Below, one piece after another: positions 56,783 through 64,000 of a stretch of 64,000 nt of DNA. Position numbers and translations under genes: made by a program. The notes beneath the pieces are model-generated. The model was not told the DNA's origin, did not search any database, and worked only from the letters and a program-made list of their open reading frames with translations. The first letter of the stretch is position 1. Each line of letters opens with the position of its first letter. This stretch comes from Ashinkailepas kermadecensis (lineage: Eukaryota > Arthropoda > Thecostraca > Neolepadidae), in the NCBI GenBank assembly GCA_034440615.1, contig JAOTOM010002717.1, positions 1 through 64,000 of the forward strand, read 5' to 3'.

Positions 56783-57599
56783 GACTGATCACCTGTGTGG
56801 TAAGGCTCTGAGTGTTAGACCCTGTGTGGTTAGGCCCTGGGGACGAACACCATACCATGTATTTATATTTGTTGTGTTTTTCGTTGCTTCAGTCTGTCAG
56901 CATGCCAATCCTGGTCTGCCACGCACTGGATCAAAGCATTTTCAGCTAGCGAGCACCCGTCATTCCTGTTTCTGATCCTCTCCAGCATCAATCATGAAAC
57001 TTCTTTGACCATGGGACTGCAAGTAAGCTACGTTCTTGCTCATTCTTTCTCCTCTTCAATATCGGTGAACATTTATATCTGGGCATCTCAAAGACGCATA
57101 ATACTAAATAATGGAAACTAGGGTACGTCACATACCCATCACTGACGCTGTAATGAGCTTGCACCCCCCCCCCCTCCAACACTCACGCACATAGCGGAAG
57201 TTGAATACATTTTATTTGAACAGTAACACAGATAGCTTCACTCGCACCAGGAAGATAAGCCTATTATTACAAAAGAACCCATCAGTCGTGACAAGAGTTC
57301 CAAGTCCAGCGAGAATTGTGAATTTGAAAGCACTTAAACTGCGATGATAGATCTTTTCCCGTACCACATGTTGCTGTTAGCCATAGGCGCGTCCAGCCCC
57401 CCCCCCCCCCCGCTTAGCGGTGAAAGATGTGTGTTAACTATTAAAATCCTCGAGTTATCTATCTAAGAGTGCTCATGGTACTTTGCGAAATTCCTGGGTG
57501 CGCCCCTGCTGTTGACCCTGGCCCACCCACTTTTTAAGACGTTCCTACGCCTATGCTCCGGTTCAAATGTTTCCGAAATGGCCGGCAAGTTTTCGAACA

Positions 57600-57717
57600 T
57601 CCCAATGTTTTATTTAGTTGATGCGCGACTTTTGGGGGTCTAGTGAAGTTCTCTGTGTCCGACGTTACTTTTCGTGGCCCCTCCTTAACTTTTTGGGAAC
57701 CAGAGTTAATTTTCCAG
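57600..57717 (-). repeat. Inverted fragment of the degenerate array
   Basis: The reverse complement contains CCCAAAAAGTTAAGGAGGGG and AAAAGTCGCGC-type units, as in the arrays at 44390 and 50925. It is a further dispersed piece just outside copy B. Confidence 0.6.
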
Positions 57718-57890
<173 letters not shown>

Positions 57891-57896
<6 letters not shown>

Positions 57897-58526
57897 GTCT
57901 GGATCACGGGTGTTAATTTCTTGTTATTGGGGGCAGGGGCGTCGATTTGTATCCTTTTGTGGGACCATGGCCCCACCAATGTTGATCTTGGCAACCCAAA
58001 TGTTGATTTGCCCCCCCCCATGTTGATTTGGGCCCCCCAATAACCTATGCTATTTTATGCTGATAAGAAAGCTAAAGGGAAAGAATGAAAAACACCATGC
58101 TAAGTAGAAACATTGATGTTAACCAGCACATTTTGTACTGAAAAGAAACAGATTTGGATTAGACAGTGAACTGACTCTCCACCTTTTGCTGAAAAATTGA
58201 AAATTGTGTGCAAAAACAAACAAAATAGTTGGATTTCCCTCCACTGTGGAAGAACAGCTTACATCATAAAATGTTGGGATTAGCGATGCTGATGCATTTT
58301 AAACCAGATTGTCTGAAAAAAAATATGCTAAGTAACTAAACAACAATTGCATGGTCATACTGATGTTTGTACACACCACCAATGGCAAAAGCCACATGCA
58401 TATGGAGCTTCAACATGATTAATTCCATTCTCAATTTCCAGTCATTGTCAAACTTGCATGCAAATCATGGTTATCATTGAGATTGTGGATATACAAACTA
58501 GAATTATCTTCAGCAACCTACCCATC
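57891..58526. other. No gene seen
   Basis: Contains three short imperfect repeats of ATGTTGATTTGGGCCCCCC type (57975-58040); otherwise AT-rich. Confidence 0.4.
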
Positions 58527-58540
58527 ACACCATCAGCTTG

Positions 58541-58699
58541 GTTGGTTATTGGTTTTACGACACGTCGACCGTTGAGTCATATAGCGTCGCCAATCTCTCA
58601 CGCCGATTGGTCGCGGGCGAAGAGTAGCGACAGGTGAGATTCGAACCCACAATCTTTCGATTGCGAGACGAGCATCTTACCCATAGACGACTCGTCCCC
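58541..58699 (-). mobile_element. tRNA-derived SINE, minus strand, with target duplication
   Basis: Same family as 43748 and 52635, in reverse orientation. ACACCATCAGCTTG is duplicated at 58527-58540 and 58700-58713. The anticodon position reads CGC here. Confidence 0.93.
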
Positions 58700-58713
58700 A
58701 CACCATCAGCTTG

Positions 58714-59456
58714 ATATTTACCAAGGTACCTACCTACATGCCCAATGACAATGTGCATGCTTTCAATATTGATATGGGGCAACCCAATCTCAAACTGAAC
58801 CAACAAAAGCCACGTGTGAACCAATCTGCCAGCCTATGAAAACATGGGAGAAAAGTCAGCAAGAAGCCGTATACACACCTCATTATAATTGATATTCCTG
58901 AAGAAAGCAATAGGCATTAAGCTATGCCCACACATGACTTCCTAAACAAACCTTATAGAGTCATACAAGACCAATGTCTGGTAGCGCGCATGAAATTCCA
59001 CCCACGATACTATTACCTTAGAAGGTACACCAAAGTTCGCCTTCAAGCTGTGGTGACGTCATTGTTTTTTCCTCTGATATTGCAGAAATTGGTAGCATCA
59101 GGCGTGTTTCAATTTCACTGCGAATGACATAGTTAAAGCATTTTTCAATTTTCAAAGTTTAAAGAACCTAACCTAGCCAAACCTAAGCTATCATAAGTTG
59201 CTGTTGAATAAAAAAATTATTGGTAAATTTGCAGTTTTGGATTATTATTTTTTTGTGCATTTTCTTCAGAATACCCCACGTTCATGACGGTGACTAAGAT
59301 GATGGGACCACTTATTTTCGGTGCAAATTCATTTTATTTTAATTGGAGAAAAAATTGACAAATTTTCCTACTTAAAAATCCTAAACCAACCTACCTTAAC
59401 CAAACCTAACCCATTTGTTTGCTTTATGGTGAAAAATGTGTGTAAAAACTTTTCTT
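58714..59456. other. Dispersed repeat with TGACGTCA; no gene
   Basis: About 59010-59070 resembles 23310-23370 in the hAT-like element at 22732-25542 (AGAAGGTA..., TTCAAGC...TGACGTCATT). About 59380-59450 carries CCAAACCTAACCCATTTGTT, repeated at about 61795. Confidence 0.5.
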
Positions 59457-59520
59457 GGTTGGTTGGTTGGTTATTTGGGCTTACGGCCGCATTGACTGCG
59501 TTGGTCATACAGCGCCCATA
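59457..59520 (-). repeat. Dispersed tail family, minus-strand copy
   Basis: The reverse complement reads TATGGGCGCTGTATGACC, GCAGTCAATGCGGCCGTAAG and CCCAAATAACCAACC with a (CCAA)n end. Confidence 0.75.
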
Positions 59521-59708
59521 AAACTTTTCTTGTTCCCACCTTAAAGCACGATAATACCCAAAAGTTTCCCAAGTTTTTAAGAAACATGTTCACAGAATAA
59601 GATAATTTTTCTTCAAAAGCAGGCCTTTTTCAAGGTTGAGAATGTTCAGAAAATAAATTGCTTCACATTTTTTTCTCTTTTTTTTCCTTTTTGTTAGGCG
59701 GTAAATTT

Positions 59709-60260
59709 GTCTTAAAAGGTGTTTTTTGAATTTTTGGAAAAAAATAGTTCGGAATATGATGTTTATGAACATGACTAAGAAGACGCGACCACTCATTTTC
59801 GGCACTGATGCTTACTTTTCAATTTGAACGATGACGTCACATCGGTACGGTTGGATGACGTCATACGTATGGCACGGTTCACGTACCTTAATGAGATGGT
59901 TGAAGTAGCTTAATCTAATATAATCTAACTTAACCTAGCCTAACCTAACCTAACCTAGCCTAACCTAACCTAGCCTAACCCAACCTAACCTAACCTAACC
60001 TAACTTAAACTAACCGGTAAATTTTTGATAGTTAGGTTAGGTTAGATTATATTAGATTAAGCTACTTCGACCATCTCATTAAGGTATGTGAACCGTGCCA
60101 TGCGTATGACGTCATCAAACCGTACCGACGTGACGTCACCGTTCAAATTGAAAAGTAAGCATCAGCGCCGAAAATGAGTGCTCGCATCCTCTAGTCATGT
60201 TCATAAACATCATATTCTGAACTTTTTTTTAAAAAAAATTCAAAAAACACCTTTTATGAC
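59709..60260. repeat. Large inverted repeat (foldback), ~230-bp arms, CCTAA-rich spacer
   Basis: The left arm 59709-59937 pairs with the right arm 60031-60260 at roughly 90% identity over nearly the full length (AAGGTGTTTTTTGAA, ATGATGTTTATGAACATGAC, GGATGACGTCATACGTATGG and CTTAATGAGATGGT, each with its inverse). The 93-base spacer is CCTAACCTAGCC-type, similar to the arthropod telomere unit but degenerate and internal. Two TGACGTCA motifs (one base diverged in places) lie in each arm. Confidence 0.92.
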
Positions 60261-60420
60261 AAAAATACCAGTTATGCTAGGTTAGGTTAGGTTTTGTTGC
60301 ATTAAAAAAAACACATTTATGCTTATGCTGTTACCGAACCAAAGCTCTTTTATGGCATTATTTTGCTCACAAGCTGAAAAGTAAGCATTTGCACAGAAAA
60401 TAAGTGGTCCCATCATCATA

Positions 60421-61627
60421 GGGTGCGTTCTTTGTCTCCTTCATTCCGCGGATTCCGTGGACTGTGACGTAGGATATTTCGGGGACTGCAGCCACGGAAC
60501 GTTCTGTGAAATTTCGGGCCGGATTACTTATGTGAGCCATTTGTGTCGCTGTTCACAAACCTTCCTACTAATTCGTATGATTAGCATTCATTGCATGCTG
60601 TTACATTAAAGCAATGTGGTTGAATCACTTGTTGGCAACACCAGTAATTATACAAAGCTCTGAACTATGATCTTATTGTTATTGGCCACTGATGCCTAAT
60701 TTAATGCTCATGGTGTCAACAATAAAAAGGATAAAAATGCGAAGCTATTCTGAGATGGCTCGTGTTCTACGTAGATGAATGTCAGACATGTCCAGGGCAG
60801 GCTATGACAGGCATGTCAAGGGCAGGGATGAAATTTGCATTCGTCATTGCACAGTGAACATGCCGACAGCGGACCGACGTCGTTTCGCTATCTGGACGCC
60901 AGTGGTCCGCTGTCGGCTGAGGAGTGGAATGTCCGCCAAGCCGATATGCAGCCGAAACCCAGCCAACGTGGGACCGCTGCCAGGCTGCTGTCAGTACGCT
61001 TGGGGCCCGCTGTCGGCTGGGTAGTGGGATGTCTGACAACGGCCCGACGTCAGCCGGCCGCTATTGATATGCCGAATTCAACCCGACATATGTTGATATT
61101 CCAGATCAGTATGTCGATGTCGGGCCGAGAGCGGTCCGATGTCGGCATACCGTTTACGAGATGTCGAGCTCGCCCCGACACGTGCGGACAGCGGGTCAAC
61201 ATCGGCATGTTTACTGGGTGGAGATGCAAATAATCGGAAAAAGAAGTTTCTGAAGGTAGTCTCTAGCTTACTGCTGTTTCACGTCAACAGTTGAGAATTT
61301 GACCACACTGCAACGGAAAACCCTCGCCGGTGGGAACATGGCATTTATTAGTGACATCTTCGCACAATCTAGCCCAATCGTAATCCACTCTACAACTTTA
61401 CTTGCGAATTTGCAATGTCTTCCTTGGCCCGCACATCACTTCCAATGTGCTTCGCCATCTTGGAAGAAACCGCACAGAACGGGGCTGGACAGCTTTTTTT
61501 TCAGTCCGCGCATTCCCCGGGGAATCCACGAAATCGGGCCGCGGAATTCGTGCGTAATGGACAAAGAACGACAGATGACGTCAGAGTCCACGGAATTCCT
61601 GGACGGAACTTGACAAAGAACGCGGCC
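60421..61627. mobile_element. Non-autonomous Harbinger-like element, ~1.2 kb
   Basis: The left end GGGTGCGTTCTTTGTC and the inverted right end GGCCGCGTTCTTTGTC match closely. A second inverted block follows (ATTCCGTGGACTGTGACGT and ATTCCGTGGACTCTGACGT). The flanks are ATA and TTA, an imperfect 3-bp duplication. End sequence and flank size suggest PIF/Harbinger. The interior holds the repeat at 60858-61221 and no transposase. Confidence 0.55.
60858..61221. repeat. Degenerate GCCGACAGCGG/CCGCTGTCGGC repeat cluster
   Basis: Units of about 25-30 bases built on GCCGACAGCGGACCGACGTC occur in both orientations, ending ATCGGCATGTTTACTGGG. Highly diverged. Confidence 0.6.
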
Positions 61628-62610
61628 TTAGTCTCCTTCATAAACATGGTATTCTGCAAAACAAAATTCCAAAAAATAAAAAATAACACCTTAAACTGGA
61701 AAGTTACCAAATAAATCGCTATTTTGTGGAAAACTGTTTTGGAAAATTTTAGAAACGTTTTCCAACTTGAATAGCCTAAACTAACCTAACTTAACCAAAC
61801 CTAACCCATTTGTTTGCTATATGGTGGCAAATGTGCGTAAAAACTTGTCTTGTTACCACCTTAAAGCACAATAATACAGGTTTGGGTAGGTTAGGGTAGT
61901 TTAGTTTTTAAGTTGGAAATTTGTGAAAAATTGTCACAAGTAAAATAAAATCGGGAATTTCCCTTCAAAAGCAGCTGACGTTAGGTTCGGTTAGGTTGGG
62001 TTCGGTTTTCAATTAAATTCGGAAAATTTCAGAAAATATATTGCTTAATTTTTGTTTCTAATTTGTTTATCCAAAGGCAGGTTAGGATATGCTAGAATAG
62101 GTTATGTTGGTTATGGTATGGATTCACTAATGAGTGAATCCATATCATTCCCACTGGAGTCTAAAAGCTACATCATATCCTTACTTCTATAACGTACATC
62201 ACAAGAACCCATCTCGATTATACTGCTCACTCATGGCACCATAGAAGTCAATTAATGAAAGTGTTACTTCATTACCTGCATTACTAATGTAAACAGAAAG
62301 AAGTCCTTTGAACCATATGCAAATGGAGCAACACCTTCACAGTGCTGCTCCATCCACATCCAACTCCAACCCTGACCAACCATCAGGAGCGCATCCATCT
62401 CCAAAGCAGCCTGCGGAAGAAGGTATGTATTGCAGCAAAAGTACTATGATCTGAATTCCATGGTATCCCTGTTGCCTAATAGTCCATCCTTGCCTATCCA
62501 TGTAGGAGATGTTTGACTTTCCTCAAACTGTCTGGATAACTTTGGAGTTGAAATCACTTGTGAGTGATGAAGCAGATTAGTTATTCCTGTATGCTTATGT
62601 TGCATAATTG
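61628..62610. other. CCTAA-rich dispersed repeat; no gene
   Basis: About 61760-61910 repeats CCAAACCTAACCCATTTGTT, GTAAAAACTTGTCTTG and CCTTAAAGCACAATAATAC, also found at about 59390-59550. A 12-bp-arm palindrome lies at 62117-62144. Confidence 0.5.
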
Positions 62611-62617
62611 CATGGCA

Positions 62618-63700
62618 CAGTGGCATGCCGAATGGGGTGGGGATATTGTGGGCAGTTGCCTCCCTGACAGGTTGTGAGGCCCTCCAAGAATCGCGTCGAG
62701 CTCCGGAAAAAAATTGCGCCAGTCTCCTTAAAAATCCCGTTATGCCCCCAATAATCGCACCGGGGTCCCGAAAAATTGCATTGGGGGCTAAAAAGTCGCG
62801 CAGGGAATTCTGAAAAGGACGCAGAGGCCTCAAAAGTTCCCGCCTGGGCCCCTGAAAATCACGCTGGGAGCTCAAAAGAGTCGTGCTGGGGTTGAAGAAA
62901 ATCACGACGGAGGCCACAAACGGTCGGACCCGGGGCCACGGAAAGTCACGCTGAACCTAAGGGTAGCAAGAATTCTCGGCCCTGGTAATCACGCTAGGGG
63001 AATGACAAGTCGCACCGGGGCTCCAAAAGTCTCATTGTGATCATCCAGCAAATGAAGCCGGGGCAACGAAAAACAGTCCCCACATGGAAAATCACTCTGG
63101 GTCCCAATAACCGCTCCAAAAGCCCACAAAATGTGCTGGGCCCCCCAAAGCGTGTCTTAGCCACTAAATCTCGCGCTTGAGATCCGAACAAGTGACCACG
63201 GGGCCCCCAAATATCGCGTTCGGGACCAAAAATTCCGTCGGTAGTCCCAAAATGTAATGTGGGTAATCCAAAGCGTACCGAGTTTCGCAAAAAGCGACAG
63301 GGCATTAAGATATGCTCTGCAGGTGGAAATAAACACACCGGGAGCGCTAATTAAAAACATAACGGAGGCCCTCAAGGTACACCAGGGTCATGAGACCACA
63401 CGGGGCCTCAAAAACAGGCTGGGCCCTCAAAAAGGGACTTGATCGTAAACAAGGAACAAAAAGACCGGGCACTAAATAAACACATCGGCGTCTTCGAAAA
63501 CGCGCCGATACCTCAAAAATATAATCGGTGTATAAAACAGCAACAAAGCTGTAAAAAATGTGCTGGGCCCCTAACACAAATTGGCTGGAGCCCTAAAACA
63601 CATCCATAGAAGAAGAAAAACGCAACGGGTAAAAAAACGAACACCTAGCTAGGGTCACGGCTCGGTAGCCAATCTGCGAGCTTATTTAACCAAAGAGATG
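62618..63700 (+). repeat. Degenerate array, third copy (C)
   Basis: It starts CAGTGGCATGCCGAATGG, comparable to CAGTGGCGTACCGAAG at 50925. It runs through the same unit types and ends with CTCGGTAGCCAATCTGCGAG, as at about 53705 in copy B. The flanking transposon ends of copies A and B are absent, so this piece travelled separately or is a deletion product. Confidence 0.75.
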
Positions 63701-64000
63701 AGGTGCATCAAAGGTCAGTGTGTCTCCGGATTTCTTAATCACGAGAAAATGTGGAAAGAAGAGAACTAATGCATCGAATTGAATTGATCGATTTTTTTCC
63801 GGTGAGCCGCATTACCAAGCATTCCACATGTCAAATGTGGCACAAGACTATCACGTGACAGTAATTAGCAAAACGTGGGAGACCTAGTAGAAACCGGAGA
63901 AGCGCACGTAGAGTGGCGAATACGCCGACTGCGCAAGGCGCGTGTACACGTGCACGAACGTTGGCGTTTTGGCGACTGTGCGTTATTAACTGGAATGCAT
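63701..64000. other. No gene seen
   Basis: The first 90 bases still align with about 53730-53825 of copy B. The rest is unassigned. Confidence 0.4.

Larger units (their letters stand above)
49449..57555. mobile_element. Copy B of the ~5-kb transposon, split by a hAT-like insertion
   Basis: The same perfect 15-bp TIRs as copy A (49449-49463 and 57541-57555) and a different, perfect 8-bp target duplication, CTCCGGTT (49441-49448 and 57556-57563). It has the same internal order as copy A. Without the nested hAT (54013-56782) and SINE it is about 5.15 kb, against about 4.9 kb for copy A without its SINE. No intact transposase is seen, so both copies probably moved with help from elsewhere. Confidence 0.9.

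Noticed and set aside
59940..60015. Telomere or chromosome end (CCTAA repeats)
   Set aside because: The tract is short, degenerate (CCTAGCC, CCCAACC variants) and embedded as the spacer of an inverted repeat, with ordinary sequence on both sides.

Overview
The window looks like a gene-poor, transposon-rich intergenic or intronic stretch of a metazoan nuclear genome. An arthropod, perhaps a chelicerate such as a tick, is my best guess. The reasons are short exons with GT/AG borders, tRNA-derived SINEs, five DNA-transposon types, CR1-like and I-like LINEs, a Ty3/gypsy element, and many CCTAA/TTAGG-type tracts (the arthropod telomere unit). There are no bacterial operons, rRNA genes or CRISPR arrays. 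The species cannot be fixed from the sequence alone.

Layout. 1-5.6 kb: fossil repeats (a hAT-like MITE end, a tRNA-like relic, hairpins). 5.6-11.6 kb: several CR1-like LINE fragments on both strands, one keeping an SGNH-esterase-like ORF1 tail and an endonuclease. 11.6-14.5 kb: a long degenerate GC-run array with a 201-bp hAT-like MITE inside. 15-16.3 kb: a SINE, a 39-bp minisatellite and a GT microsatellite. 16.7-20.9 kb: a decayed minus-strand LINE with RNase H, split by a younger CR1-like insertion. 22-29.1 kb: a Ty3/gypsy-like element with gag, two retropepsin-like pieces, an OTU-like domain and an integrase but no reverse transcriptase. Its gag is split by a 2.8-kb hAT-like element with a perfect 8-bp target duplication. 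29.4-31.6 kb: a DNA transposon with CACTGG ends, a TAA target duplication and a broken transposon-borne gene. 33.2-39.6 kb: a nearly full-length but dead I-clade LINE. 39.8-41.2 kb: the only convincing host gene, three phase-0 exons at the 3' end of an unidentified gene. 42.8-47.9 and 49.4-57.6 kb: two copies of a ~5-kb DNA transposon (15-bp TIRs, perfect 8-bp target duplications) carrying a THAP-like fragment and a large degenerate array. The second copy is itself split by another hAT-like element. 58-64 kb: a SINE, a ~230-bp-arm foldback with a CCTAA core, a Harbinger-like element and a third copy of the array.

Almost every coding sequence is a transposable-element relic broken by stops, frameshifts or loss of catalytic residues. 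The main value of the window is its readable nesting history: perfect target-site duplications and paralogous empty sites let several insertions be ordered in time. The one locus that may be a working gene is at 40.0-41.2 kb.
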